Shown here: piece after piece, positions 42,821 through 51,672 of the stretch
Layout of the letters: each line of letters begins with the position of its first letter
Position numbering within the stretch: the first letter of the stretch is position 1
NCBI RefSeq assembly: GCF_000213055.1
Contig: NZ_CM001165.1
Span: 1,674,001-1,738,000 of the forward strand
Length of the DNA stretch: 64,000 bases
Reading direction: 5' to 3'
Origin: Streptomyces sp. Tu6071
GTDB lineage: Bacteria > Actinomycetota > Actinomycetes > Streptomycetales > Streptomycetaceae
Notes under the pieces: generated by a model
Seen by the model: only the letters and a program-made list of their open reading frames with translations
What the model was told of the DNA's origin: nothing
Database searches by the model: none
Made by a program: the position numbers and the translations under genes

Positions 42821-44597
42821 GGGCGGACGACCGCCTCTCGTACACCATCGCGCTGAGATTGTCGACGTTCTTGAAGCTTTCCGGAGTGACATCGCTCCAG
42901 GGCAGCTTGACCTCGAACTCGCCGAGTATGTGGGCGATCAAAACCGTGGTGTTCAGCGAGTTGAGAATGCCCAGTTCAAGGAGTGGTGTGTCACCCACGA
43001 GCTCTCCTTGAGGGTCTCCGGACAGGAAGCTCTCCCGGATGAACGCGAGCAGCTTCGTTGCGATCTCTTCTCGTTCCTGCCTGGCTGTCACTGACACCCC
43101 TCGTATGTTGTGTGCGGAGACCAGGGCCGTGAGGTCGAGCTTCCCCCGGTCGTTGCGGGGCAGCGCGTCGACGAAACGCACGTCGTCGGGGATCATCTGC
43201 GGGGGCAGCCGCCGTGCCAGATGGCGTCTGAGCCCAATGTTCCCCAGAGTGCTCGCCGGGGTCCTGGCCACGAACGCGGCCAGATGCCGTTCGAGCCCGT
43301 CCCCCACGGCGGCGACCGCGGCCTCGGCCACCTCCGGATGCGTGTGCAGTGCCACCGACACCTCGCTCAACTCGATGCGGTGACCGCGGACCTTGACCTG
43401 TCCGTCGGCGCGCCCGAGGTAGTCGAAGGAGCCGTCGGGCCGGACTCTGACCCGGTCTCCCGTGCCGTAGGGGCCGTGCTGGGCCGGCCGCCCCCAGTAC
43501 CCGAGGAAGACGGTCGGGCCGTCGACCATCAGCTCGCCCTCCTCACCGGGTCCGGCCGCCCGGCCGTCGGGACCGGCCGCCCAGACCCGGTCGCCGCTGC
43601 AGGCAGCGCCGATCGGGACCGGGACGTCGCGCTCCAGGTCCTCGGGGTGGACCTCGTGGTACGTGCACACGTTGGTCTCGGTCGGGCCGTAGAGGTTGAG
43701 CAGCCGGGCGTCGGTCCACTCGGCGAATTCCCGGACCTGGTGGACGGGGAAGGGTTCGCCCGCGAAGAGCACCGCACGCAGCGCCTCAGGGGCAGGCCGG
43801 TCGAGCAGGCCGCCGTCGCGCCGCATGAGGGTGAGCACGGAAGGAACGGAGTACCAGACGGTGATGTGCTCCCGGTACAGGAACTCGACCAGGCGTTCGG
43901 GCGCATACGCGAATTCGGTGGGGACGGGGCAGACCGCCGCGCCCACCGCGAACCCGGCGTAGATGTCGAGGACCGACAGGTCGAAGGAGAACGAGGCATG
44001 GCTGGCGAACCTGTCCCCGGGACCGGCCGACAGTTCCTCGACGGCCCACTCCACGAACGCAAGGGCGTTGCGGTGGCTGATGGTGACGCCTTTCGGCGTG
44101 CCTGTCGAACCCGAGGTGAAGAGGATGTAGGCGGGTTCGTTTTCGTCGACGACGACATGCGGCGCCTCGCGCGCGTCCCCGCCCGTCCCGGCGGCGCCGT
44201 TAGGTATCTCGACGTCGACGCAGGCCAGAGCAGTGCGCAGGAGGTCGGGAACGCGTGGGAACAGTTCGGCCGGGGCGCACAGCGCACGTGCCGCGCACTC
44301 GTGGGCGAGGGTCTCGACCCGCTCCGCGGGGCTCTGGGGGTCGACCGGGACGTAGACCGCGCCGAGCCGCAGGACGGCCTGCATGGCGGCGAGCACGTCC
44401 GCCGATTTCGGGCCCCATACGAGGACCCGGTCGCCGCGGCCGACGCCCTGGCCTGCCAGGACGCGGGCCAAGGCGTCGGCGCGGGCGTCGAGCTCCGCGT
44501 AGGTCGCCGTGCCGCAGGGGCCCGCCACGGCCGGAGCCCGGGGGGTGCGCGCCGCGGCGTCTGCGAGCAGCGCGTGAAGGTTGCCCGGCTTGCTCAC
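42813..44597 (-). CDS. L-proline AMP ligase fused to a peptidyl carrier domain (CloN4-CloN5-like)
   Basis: The 594-residue protein starts at GTG 44597, overlapping the dehydrogenase stop (GTGA). The adenylation domain (about 1-500) has YILFTSGSTGTPKGV, LLNLYGPTETNVCTYHEV, YGTGDRVRVRPDG and NDRGKLD. The last 90 residues form a carrier domain with Ser547 in LLELGILNSLNTT as the phosphopantetheine site; the usual Asp before Ser is Asn. In clorobiocin and similar pathways these are two proteins, so the fusion is unusual. It would activate proline and load its own carrier for oxidation to pyrrole. Confidence 0.9.
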   Translation of the reverse strand: MSKPGNLHALLADAAARTPRAPAVAGPCGTATYAELDARADALARVLAGQGVGRGDRVLVWGPKSADVLAAMQAVLRLGAVYVPVDPQSPAERVETLAHECAARALCAPAELFPRVPDLLRTALACVDVEIPNGAAGTGGDAREAPHVVVDENEPAYILFTSGSTGTPKGVTISHRNALAFVEWAVEELSAGPGDRFASHASFSFDLSVLDIYAGFAVGAAVCPVPTEFAYAPERLVEFLYREHITVWYSVPSVLTLMRRDGGLLDRPAPEALRAVLFAGEPFPVHQVREFAEWTDARLLNLYGPTETNVCTYHEVHPEDLERDVPVPIGAACSGDRVWAAGPDGRAAGPGEEGELMVDGPTVFLGYWGRPAQHGPYGTGDRVRVRPDGSFDYLGRADGQVKVRGHRIELSEVSVALHTHPEVAEAAVAAVGDGLERHLAAFVARTPASTLGNIGLRRHLARRLPPQMIPDDVRFVDALPRNDRGKLDLTALVSAHNIRGVSVTARQEREEIATKLLAFIRESFLSGDPQGELVGDTPLLELGILNSLNTTVLIAHILGEFEVKLPWSDVTPESFKNVDNLSAMVYERRSSAHA

Positions 44598-45727
44598 AGG
44601 CCCATCCCCTTGACGATGATCTCCCGCTGGATGTCCGTCGTCCCCGAGAAGATGTGCAGGGGGACGAGGTCGCTCAGCCGACCGCCGATGCCCTCCGCGG
44701 TCAGATATCCCTTCGCCCCGAACACCTGCGCGGCGTCGATACCGTTGGCTACCGCGCTCTCCGCGACGGCGACCTTGGCGAGGGCCGCCGCCTGACCCGC
44801 GTCCTGGCTGCCCTTGTCGACCTGCCAGCACGCCCGGTACAGCAACAGGCGGCTGCTCTCCAAGCGCTGTTTCATGATGGCCAGACGGTGGGAGACCGCC
44901 TGGAAGTCCGCGATGCGCCGGCCGAACTGCCGCCGTTGCCCGGCGTGCGTGACGCAGCGCCGCAGCTGGACCTCCATCGTGCCCAGGAAGATCGCGGGCA
45001 GACACGCCCGCTCCCAGGTCATCGATGCCTGGAAGATGGCGCTGCCCTGCCCTTCCGCACCCATCAGGTACGCGCCGGGGACGCGGCACCCGGAGAACTC
45101 CACCCGGGCGGCGGCGCAACCGTCCAGTCCCGCCTTGGCCAGGGGCGGGCCGATCCGCAGTCCCGGCAGATCCGTGGGGACGGCGAACGCGGACAGTCCA
45201 AGGAACCCGGCGGCGGGCGCGGTGACCGCGTAGGTGACGAGGATGTCGGCCAGGGGGCCGTTGCTGACGAAGGACTTCACCCCGTCGAGCACGTACGCAT
45301 CGCCGTCGCACACCGCGGTCGTCGCGAGCCTGCTCACGTCCGATCCGGCGCCGTCCTCGGTCATCGCGTTGGCGGCGATCGTCCTGCCGGAGGCGAGGCC
45401 ACGCAGCAGTTCGGCCCGGACCGCCTCGCCGGCGTGCTGCGCGAGGACGGTGCCGCAGGCCAGCAGGTGCGCCGCGATCGCGAAGGCGAGCCCCGTGTCG
45501 GCGCCGCCGGCGCAGAACGCCTCCAGGCCGAGAGCCGTGTCGAGCGCGCCGAGCCCGCCGCCCCCGTGGATTTCGGGCAGGCACAGGCCGGTGATCCCGG
45601 ACTCTCCCGCGGCCTGCCACACGTCTCTTCCGGCAGCCTCCCCCGGCTCGGGGCGGGGCATGCGGACGGCGGCGTCGCGAATGCGCCGGATCCGTTGTTG
45701 CTGTTCCTCGGTGAGGTCAAACTCCAC
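44594..45727 (-). CDS. Prolyl-carrier dehydrogenase (acyl-CoA dehydrogenase family, CloN3-like)
   Basis: The 377-residue flavoprotein has the acyl-CoA dehydrogenase order: FDLTEEQQQRIRRIRDAA, AANAMTEDGAGSDVSRLATTA, MTWERACLPAIFLGTMEVQLRRC and IFSGTTDIQREII. In pyrrole pathways it oxidises prolyl-S-carrier to pyrrolyl-2-carboxyl-S-carrier with FAD. GTG 45727 is chosen because the product then begins like the family. GTG 45742 would add five residues. It sits directly before the proline ligase gene. Confidence 0.9.
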   Translation of the reverse strand: MEFDLTEEQQQRIRRIRDAAVRMPRPEPGEAAGRDVWQAAGESGITGLCLPEIHGGGGLGALDTALGLEAFCAGGADTGLAFAIAAHLLACGTVLAQHAGEAVRAELLRGLASGRTIAANAMTEDGAGSDVSRLATTAVCDGDAYVLDGVKSFVSNGPLADILVTYAVTAPAAGFLGLSAFAVPTDLPGLRIGPPLAKAGLDGCAAARVEFSGCRVPGAYLMGAEGQGSAIFQASMTWERACLPAIFLGTMEVQLRRCVTHAGQRRQFGRRIADFQAVSHRLAIMKQRLESSRLLLYRACWQVDKGSQDAGQAAALAKVAVAESAVANGIDAAQVFGAKGYLTAEGIGGRLSDLVPLHIFSGTTDIQREIIVKGMGL

Positions 45728-46784
45728 TGGCCTGGGCCTCACGTTTCCGAGTCGGGTCGGTGCCGAGGACGCGGACGACCGCCGCCTTGTACGTCACTCC
45801 TGGGGAGAAGCCGCACAGCAGCACGTGATCCCCGGCGTGGAGTCGCTCCGTCGCCAGCAGGTGGTGCAGCGCCGCCATGTGGTCGCTCGCGCCGAGGTGC
45901 CCGACGGTCCTGCTGAAGTCCCACGTCGACCGTTCGAGGGGGAAGCCGAGGATCCTGAGGTAGGAGGCGGCCGCCCGGCGCGGCATGCCGTGGATGAGGA
46001 CGTGCGTGATGTCGTCCGCCGTCACGCCGGCCTCCTCCAGCGCCTGCTCGGTGCAGACGACGTTGTGCCTCTGGTGGCCAAGGAGCAGCCGCACCCACGA
46101 GCCGTCCTCCTCGGCCACGCGCTGGAAGGCGGCGCCTCTGACCCCGTAGTCCAGGGCGGTGGCGGTGGTGGCGCCGGGCGGGAAGAGCGGCTCACCGCCC
46201 CGGTGGGCCTCCTCCATCGCCGAGAACGTGGCCGTGCACAAGGAACGCAGCTCCGCGAGGCCCGGTGTAGTGCTCACCACGACGGCGCTGGCGCCGTCTC
46301 CCAGGTAGGCCACCCCGTCGCCGGGGTTCCACCTGTCGATCAGCGGCGTGCCGAAGTTGTCGCTCGCGGTGACCAGCGCCGCCGGGACATGAGGGAAGGC
46401 CTTGAGGTACCCGGCCGCGAGTTCCAGCGCGCCGAAGGTTCCGTTGCAACCGTTCCTGACCTCCATCGCGAGCAGGTCGTCGCCGAGCAGGTGCCGTTGC
46501 AGATACGCCTGGGGGCCCCAGCCGTCGGGGCCCTGGTGCCAGACGCCCGTGTAGAGGAGCAGCCCGATGTCCTCGGCGCTCGTCCCGCTGCTCTCGAGCG
46601 CCTCCTGCGCGGCGGCCAGGGCCATTTCCGGCGCCGCGGTCCGTCCCGCGACCACGACCCCCGACAACCCGTACTCAGCCGCCGTGCCGGCCGGGACGAG
46701 ACCCTGTTTCACCGCCGATCCGATGCTCTGCGCCGTGGGCAGGAATACGCCGATTCCGGCGAGGTAGATGTCCCGGATACGCAC
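45717..46784 (-). CDS. KAS III-like acyltransferase (CloN2-like)
   Basis: The 355-residue thiolase-fold protein has the active-site Cys113 (RNGCNGTFGALELA) and a His in LIHGMPRRA. At the third catalytic position, where FabH has Asn, it reads GHLGASDH, so it is unlikely to do a decarboxylative condensation. CloN2 moves the pyrrolyl group from the peptidyl carrier to a second carrier (CloN1), and the same role fits here, next to the carrier gene at 46797. Confidence 0.85.
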   Translation of the reverse strand: MRIRDIYLAGIGVFLPTAQSIGSAVKQGLVPAGTAAEYGLSGVVVAGRTAAPEMALAAAQEALESSGTSAEDIGLLLYTGVWHQGPDGWGPQAYLQRHLLGDDLLAMEVRNGCNGTFGALELAAGYLKAFPHVPAALVTASDNFGTPLIDRWNPGDGVAYLGDGASAVVVSTTPGLAELRSLCTATFSAMEEAHRGGEPLFPPGATTATALDYGVRGAAFQRVAEEDGSWVRLLLGHQRHNVVCTEQALEEAGVTADDITHVLIHGMPRRAAASYLRILGFPLERSTWDFSRTVGHLGASDHMAALHHLLATERLHAGDHVLLCGFSPGVTYKAAVVRVLGTDPTRKREAQASGV

Positions 46785-46796
46785 AAGCCCCCCTTT

Positions 46797-47087
46797 TCAA
46801 ACGGCGTTGTCGGAGCGCCTTCGCACGACCAGATCCGAGATCGAGCGCAGCGAACTGGCGGCGCCCGGTGACACCTCGGTCTCCCAGTCGATGTCGAATT
46901 CCGCGCCTACTTTGTCGAGCAGCAGAACCAGCGTCAGCGAATCGACGCCGAGGCTGAGGAACGACGCGTCGCGATCCACCGGCACATCGGCGGGCAGGTC
47001 GTCCCAGACTTCCCTGAGGAGCGAGTCGAGTCGAGCGAGAACGCCAACGGGATCGACTGGCTCTGAATTCTCCGTGACCATGCCCAC
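46797..47087 (-). CDS. Acyl carrier protein (CloN1-like)
   Basis: The 96-residue carrier has the phosphopantetheine motif SLGVDSLTLVLL (Ser50 counting from GTG 47087). ATG 47081 is an alternative start two codons later. It is adjacent to the KAS III-like gene and would receive the pyrrolyl group for transfer to the sugar or aglycone. It is small, acidic and helical, as typical for the family. Confidence 0.88.
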   Translation of the reverse strand: MGMVTENSEPVDPVGVLARLDSLLREVWDDLPADVPVDRDASFLSLGVDSLTLVLLLDKVGAEFDIDWETEVSPGAASSLRSISDLVVRRRSDNAV

Positions 47088-47226
47088 AGAACCTCGCTCC
47101 TCCTGACGAAGGGTGCGTCATTCCCCGACGCGGCGGGGGAGACAACCTTCTCGTGCTGTTCTACGGAGGATGCGCCTTATCCTCGCACCCCTGTTCGCCG
47201 GGCAGTACCCTCACTTCTGGGGGCCG

Positions 47227-48432
47227 TCAGGCCCAACGCAGGCGCAGCGGAAGCTTCTTGGCTCCGACGATGCCGCGCGCGTCGTGGCACTCGACGCCGT
47301 CCGCGACCGTTATCCCGCTCCAGCGGCCGAGCATCTTCTCCACGGCGATCCGCACCTCGAGGCGGGCGAGCGGTGCTCCCAGGCAGAAGTGGATCCCGTG
47401 GCCGAGACTCAGGTGCGGATTGGGTGCGCGGTGGATGTCGAAGGTGTCCGGCGCCGTGAACTGCCGCTCGTCCCGGTTGGCCGAGGCCAGCCAGGCGAGC
47501 AAGATCCTGCCCGCCGGTACGGTGTGCTCGCCGACCCGGACTTCTCGCGTCGTCCTGCGCATGCTCGGAGCCAAGGGGGTACGGAAGCGCAGTACCTCCT
47601 CGATGGCGCCGGGCAGGGCGCTCGGGTCCGCGCGGAGTGCCGCGGCGATGTCCGGGAACTCATCCAGACACAGGATGACGTTGGTCAGCAGCGCGGTGGT
47701 CGTGATGTGTCCGGCGAGCAGCAGCAGCCCCACGAATCCGATGATCTCGTCGTCGTCCAGGCGCTGGCCGTCCACCTCCGCCGCCACGAGCTTGCTGACC
47801 AGGTCCTGGCTCGGCGCGGCCCGCCGCCGGCGGATGTGCTCCAGGCAGTAGGCGTTCATCTCCCGCATGACGACCGCCATGGCCTTCGTGCGGTCCTCGT
47901 TCGGTATGAAGGACGTCTGGCTCTCCGGGGCGACCAGGGAGTCGGCCCAACGCCCGAACATCGGGCGGTCCTCGGCGGGGATGCCCAGCAGTTCGGCGAT
48001 CACGGTGACGGGAAGGGGGGACGCCAGGTCCGCGACCAGTTCCAACTGGTCGGCGCCGGCCTTCGCGTCCAGCAGTTCGTCGGCGATCACCTCGATTCGC
48101 GGGGCGAGTCGCGCGACCACTCCCGGGGTGAAGGCCTTGCTCACCAGGGTGCGCAGCTTGCGGTGCTGGGGCGGGTCCTTGCGCAGGAGGTTGCCCTTGA
48201 TGAAGCGGTCCACGTCTTCCTGCGCCGGCATGAACGAGCTGAAGTCGGAGGAGAAGGTGCCTGGATCAGCGAGGACGCGCTCCACGTCGGCGTGGCGGAA
48301 GACGTGCCACACACCGGCTTCCTCGTCATGGCTGACGGGTTCGCTCTCCCGCATCCGCCGGAACCAGGCGAGCATCGTCGCGGCATCGGCGGACTGGTCG
48401 GCCAGCCGGGTCCCTTCTTCGCTCGCCGTCAT
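47227..48432 (-). CDS. Cytochrome P450 monooxygenase (3 of 4)
   Basis: The 401-residue P450 starts at ATG 48432 behind GAAGGGACG. It has ExxR as EVLR and the heme motif LGHGIHFCLG. The I-helix reads AGHITTT, so His replaces the usual acidic residue before the Thr; this may alter oxygen activation. It is second in the leftward operon, 23 bp after the methyltransferase gene. A role in terpenoid oxidation is inferred from context. Confidence 0.93.
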   Translation of the reverse strand: MTASEEGTRLADQSADAATMLAWFRRMRESEPVSHDEEAGVWHVFRHADVERVLADPGTFSSDFSSFMPAQEDVDRFIKGNLLRKDPPQHRKLRTLVSKAFTPGVVARLAPRIEVIADELLDAKAGADQLELVADLASPLPVTVIAELLGIPAEDRPMFGRWADSLVAPESQTSFIPNEDRTKAMAVVMREMNAYCLEHIRRRRAAPSQDLVSKLVAAEVDGQRLDDDEIIGFVGLLLLAGHITTTALLTNVILCLDEFPDIAAALRADPSALPGAIEEVLRFRTPLAPSMRRTTREVRVGEHTVPAGRILLAWLASANRDERQFTAPDTFDIHRAPNPHLSLGHGIHFCLGAPLARLEVRIAVEKMLGRWSGITVADGVECHDARGIVGAKKLPLRLRWA

Positions 48433-48455
48433 CTCGGTCGTCCCTTCGTACGCGC

Positions 48456-49301
48456 TCACGCGAGGATCAGCGCCGCGTTCACCGCGACCGTGGTGTAGCC
48501 CATGGTGAAGCCGCCGCCCATGGCGTCGATGACGGCGCTGATGCCCTCCCGCACCTTCGCCACTTGGTCCGCGGAGTGCTGGCCGAGGTCGCCGTGGGTG
48601 GGCATCTGGTCCAGCCACTCGTCCCGGGTGTAGGACTTCTCCCAGTGGAAGCGCCACTCCTGCGCCGCGTCGAAGACACCGGCCTGCTGCATCCCGTCGG
48701 CCGCCTTGCCGCTCAGCATCGTGTATCCGTCGAGGGTGCTGGCCGTCCACTGGCGTGCGACGAGCGAGTCGGGCACCACCCTCCGGTAGATCTCACCGAA
48801 GGACCGCAGCACCTGGGGCGGCGGGACCTCCGCGTTCCAGAAGACCGTCAGCTGCCCACCGGGGCGCAGCGCCTGAGCCGCCCTCACCGCCCCGACCGCC
48901 GGGTCCAGCCAGTGCCAGGTCTGCCCGGCGACGACCGCGTCGAAGGACCGGCCCGCCGGTTTCCAGTCCTCGAACGTCGACTCCTCGACCTCCAGCCCGC
49001 GCCCCCGGGCGAACCCGGCCATCCGCGGGTCCGGTTCCACTCCGAGCACCGTGCAGCCGGCCGCCTGGAACTGCCGCGCCAAGATACCCGTACCGCAGCC
49101 GACGTCGAGGACGTCGAGCCCGGTGCGGGCTCCGACGATGCGGTGGAGCAGTCCTTCCGGATAGCTGGGCCGGGTCCGGTCATAACGTGCGGCGTCCGCG
49201 CCGAAACCCTCCGCCACCCGGCGTTGTCGGGAAAGCTGGTCCTCGGAGAATCCGTCGTTGGAGAAGGCGTCCTCGGAGAAAGAGACTCGCGTGTCGGGCA
49301 C
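48456..49301 (-). CDS. Class I SAM-dependent methyltransferase (paralogue of 25775-26587)
   Basis: The 281-residue protein has VLDVGCGTGILARQFQAAG as SAM-binding loop and VVAGQTWHWLDPAVG. It is a close paralogue of the gene at 25775, and each is paired with a P450 gene. GTG 49301 is the first codon of the eleven-gene leftward operon ending at 36183. The N-terminal 25 residues carry a repeat-like SEDAF/SNDGF/SEDQL stretch. The substrate is unknown; the separate sugar-type methyltransferase at 57535 makes the core or a side group more likely here. Confidence 0.82.
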   Translation of the reverse strand: MPDTRVSFSEDAFSNDGFSEDQLSRQRRVAEGFGADAARYDRTRPSYPEGLLHRIVGARTGLDVLDVGCGTGILARQFQAAGCTVLGVEPDPRMAGFARGRGLEVEESTFEDWKPAGRSFDAVVAGQTWHWLDPAVGAVRAAQALRPGGQLTVFWNAEVPPPQVLRSFGEIYRRVVPDSLVARQWTASTLDGYTMLSGKAADGMQQAGVFDAAQEWRFHWEKSYTRDEWLDQMPTHGDLGQHSADQVAKVREGISAVIDAMGGGFTMGYTTVAVNAALILA

Positions 49302-49555
49302 AGGCTGTACCGCCTTTCCATATTCGAGTGGTCACGATGTCGGACGGCCCGGGCATCGACAACTGGGAAAAGTTAGGGATGGCCATGCCGCGATCGCGCG
49401 TGCTACGTCACCGGCGAACTCCCCCACTAATGAGGGCTTGTCGGCACCGAGGGCAGCTGCCAGGGTGATGCCACGTTGCGAGGGCCGCCCGAGCCGCCCA
49501 CGCGAAGCCATGAGGGCTCCCTTTCACGCGGATCACCCAGATCGGATTTCCGACG
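49302..49555. promoter_or_regulatory. Divergent promoter region of the two main operons
   Basis: This 254-bp gap separates the eleven-gene leftward operon from the ten-gene rightward operon, so both main promoters should be here. No convincing -35/-10 pair or perfect palindrome of 10 bp or more was found by eye. Confidence 0.45.
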
Positions 49556-50749
49556 ATGGACCGTGTTCTTGATTTTCTCAGTTCCGCGGACTCCGCGGGC
49601 GAACTGCAGCCGCGCCTGGTCGAACTGAGCCGCCAGGAAACGCTTCCGCGGGTGCTGCTGGCAGATGGGCAAGAAGCCTGGCTGGTCACCCGTAACGAAG
49701 ACGTCCGGACCGTGCTGAGCGACCGGAGCTTCACCCGGGACGTCATGGGTGAGCGCGCCCGGCAGGCCGGCGAAACACCGGACGGCGCACGGTCGGTGAA
49801 CATGGACGGCCGCCCCCACAACGAACTGCGCGCCCTGGTCTCCAAGGCTTTCACCGTCCGGCGGATCGAGGCCATGAGGCCCCGCATCCAGGCGTGGACG
49901 GACGAACTGATCGACGCCATGGAGGAGACGGGGCCACCGGCGGACCTCGTGGCGCATCTCGCCGTTCCGCTGCCCGCCCTCGCCATCTGCGAGCTGCTCG
50001 GCTTCCCCGTCGAGGACCGGCAGGTGCTGAGCGGCTGGTGCGAGCGCATCACCAGACTCGGCGAGGGCGGCCCCGACCAGCGGGCGTGGCAGGAATTGAG
50101 TGCCTACATCGCTCGTCGGGTGCCGGTCGAACGCGCGGCGGCGCGAGGCGGGCTCGCACCGGAGACGTCCATCCTGACCAGGCTGGTCCACGCCCACGAC
50201 AGCGAGGACGCGCTGTCCATGGAGGAGCTGCTGTCGCTGACCGTCGTGGTGCTCGCGGGCGGCCTGGAAACGACCCAGACCGCGATCGGCGCCGGGATGG
50301 TGCGGCTGTTCCGCAACCCGGCTCAGCTGGACAAGGTGCGCGCCGACCCGGACCTCGTCGTCCCCGCAGTCGAGGAAATCCTGCGCTACCAGCCCGTCAT
50401 CGACGTCAACCGCGTCCAGGTGGCCACCCGGACGGTGCGGCTGGGCGGGCAGGAGATCCGCGCGGGCGATCTGGTCCAGGTGTCGGTCAACGCGGCCAAC
50501 CGCGACGAGACGGTCTTCCCCGACAGCGAACGCTGCGACGTCACGCGCGGGCCGAACCCGCATCTCGCGTTCGGCTATGGCGCGCACCACTGCCTGGGGG
50601 CGGCCCTGGCACGGCTCGAACTCAAGACGGCCTTCTCGACGCTCCTACGGCGTTTGCCGGACCTGCGGCCGGCCGTGCCGCTCGAGAGCCTCGGCTGGCG
50701 GGGCGGGCACGTGACGCTGGGCCTCGAGGAGCTGCCGGTCGCCTGGTAA
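49556..50749 (+). CDS. Cytochrome P450 monooxygenase (4 of 4)
   Basis: The 397-residue P450 has an I-helix of the form AGGLETTQT, ExxR as EILR and the heme motif FGYGAHHCLG. It is the first gene of the rightward operon (49556-60319) that carries the prenyltransferase, cyclase and epoxidase, so oxidation of the cyclised terpenoid is likely. Confidence 0.93.
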   Translation: MDRVLDFLSSADSAGELQPRLVELSRQETLPRVLLADGQEAWLVTRNEDVRTVLSDRSFTRDVMGERARQAGETPDGARSVNMDGRPHNELRALVSKAFTVRRIEAMRPRIQAWTDELIDAMEETGPPADLVAHLAVPLPALAICELLGFPVEDRQVLSGWCERITRLGEGGPDQRAWQELSAYIARRVPVERAAARGGLAPETSILTRLVHAHDSEDALSMEELLSLTVVVLAGGLETTQTAIGAGMVRLFRNPAQLDKVRADPDLVVPAVEEILRYQPVIDVNRVQVATRTVRLGGQEIRAGDLVQVSVNAANRDETVFPDSERCDVTRGPNPHLAFGYGAHHCLGAALARLELKTAFSTLLRRLPDLRPAVPLESLGWRGGHVTLGLEELPVAW

Positions 50750-50786
50750 GACCCACCGTCTGCACTGGTGAACAGGGAGCACACAG

Positions 50787-51671
50787 GTGTTGATCTGCAG
50801 ATACACCGACCACGGCCGGCGCGGGTACGGGCGCGTCGTACACGAAGAGAACGGTGATCTCCTCGCGCCCGTACGGTACGACGGCCGGGCCCGGCGCTGG
50901 GTCGGGGGCATCGGTCCGGCGCGTCCGCTCAGCGAGGTCACGCTGCTGCCACCCGCCGAGCCGACCAAGATCGCCTGTGTCGCGCTCAACTACGCGCCGC
51001 AGGGGTCGCCGACCGGCCCCGGGCGCCCTGCGAACCCCGCGGCCTGCTCCGTTGTACTCAAGCCGCCGTCGACGCTGGTCGGGCACGGAGCCGTGGTCGG
51101 CCACCCCGGAGAGCCCTGGGAGCTGCGGCACGAGGCCGAGTTAGCGGTGGTGATCGGGACGGCCTGCAAGGGTGTCCCCGCAGAGCGCGCGGCGGAGGTC
51201 GTGGCGGGATACACCTGCGCCGACGACCTCACCGCGTACGTGCGCAGGGCCCCGGAGGAACCGAGCGGGCACCCGCCGGTCTGGGCGAAGCACTTCGACA
51301 CCTTCACGCCGCTGGGGCCGTGGCTGACCACCGATCTCGACCCGGCGGACGTACCGATCACCTGCCGGGTCAACGGCGAGGTCCGCCAGGACGGCGGCAC
51401 CCGCGGCCTGCTCACCCCGGTGCACGAGATCGTCGCGGTGGTCAGCCGGCACATGTCTCTGCTTCCCGGCGATGTGATCCTCACCGGGACCCCGACCGGC
51501 TCGGGCCCCCTGTCGGTGGGCGATCGGGTCGAGGTGTCCCTTGCAGGGATCGGCACCCTGAGCCACACCGTCGGCGCGGCGACGGACCGGCTGTGGACGC
51601 CCGACCCGACGGTGAACGGCGGCGTGCCGGCCGGCAGCGTCGCGGACCGTCCTGCGACGAGGAGCGCCTGA
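50787..51671 (+). CDS. Fumarylacetoacetate hydrolase family protein
   Basis: The 294-residue protein has the family's metal-binding residues (HEAELAVVIG for Glu-x-Glu, YTCADDLTAYVRR for Asp), plus VWAKHFDTFTPLGPWL and LLPGDVILTGTPTGSGPL. Members hydrolyse, isomerise or decarboxylate 2-keto-acid compounds. Pyruvate was reported as the source of the phenalinolactone butyrolactone, so a step on a pyruvate-derived unit is an attractive guess. A TTA codon at 51141-51143 implies bldA dependence. It is 1 bp ahead of the UbiA gene. Confidence 0.87.
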   Translation: MLICRYTDHGRRGYGRVVHEENGDLLAPVRYDGRARRWVGGIGPARPLSEVTLLPPAEPTKIACVALNYAPQGSPTGPGRPANPAACSVVLKPPSTLVGHGAVVGHPGEPWELRHEAELAVVIGTACKGVPAERAAEVVAGYTCADDLTAYVRRAPEEPSGHPPVWAKHFDTFTPLGPWLTTDLDPADVPITCRVNGEVRQDGGTRGLLTPVHEIVAVVSRHMSLLPGDVILTGTPTGSGPLSVGDRVEVSLAGIGTLSHTVGAATDRLWTPDPTVNGGVPAGSVADRPATRSA

Positions 51672-51672
51672 G

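Noticed and set aside
42821-42892. 24-residue N-terminal extension of the radical SAM protein
   Set aside because: It overlaps the carrier domain antiparallel to no known motif. ATG 42820 gives the normal eight-base overlap.
41093-47087. An aminocoumarin (clorobiocin/coumermycin) cluster
   Set aside because: No aminocoumarin, noviose or prenylbenzoate genes and no resistant gyrB are present; only the pyrrole genes are shared.
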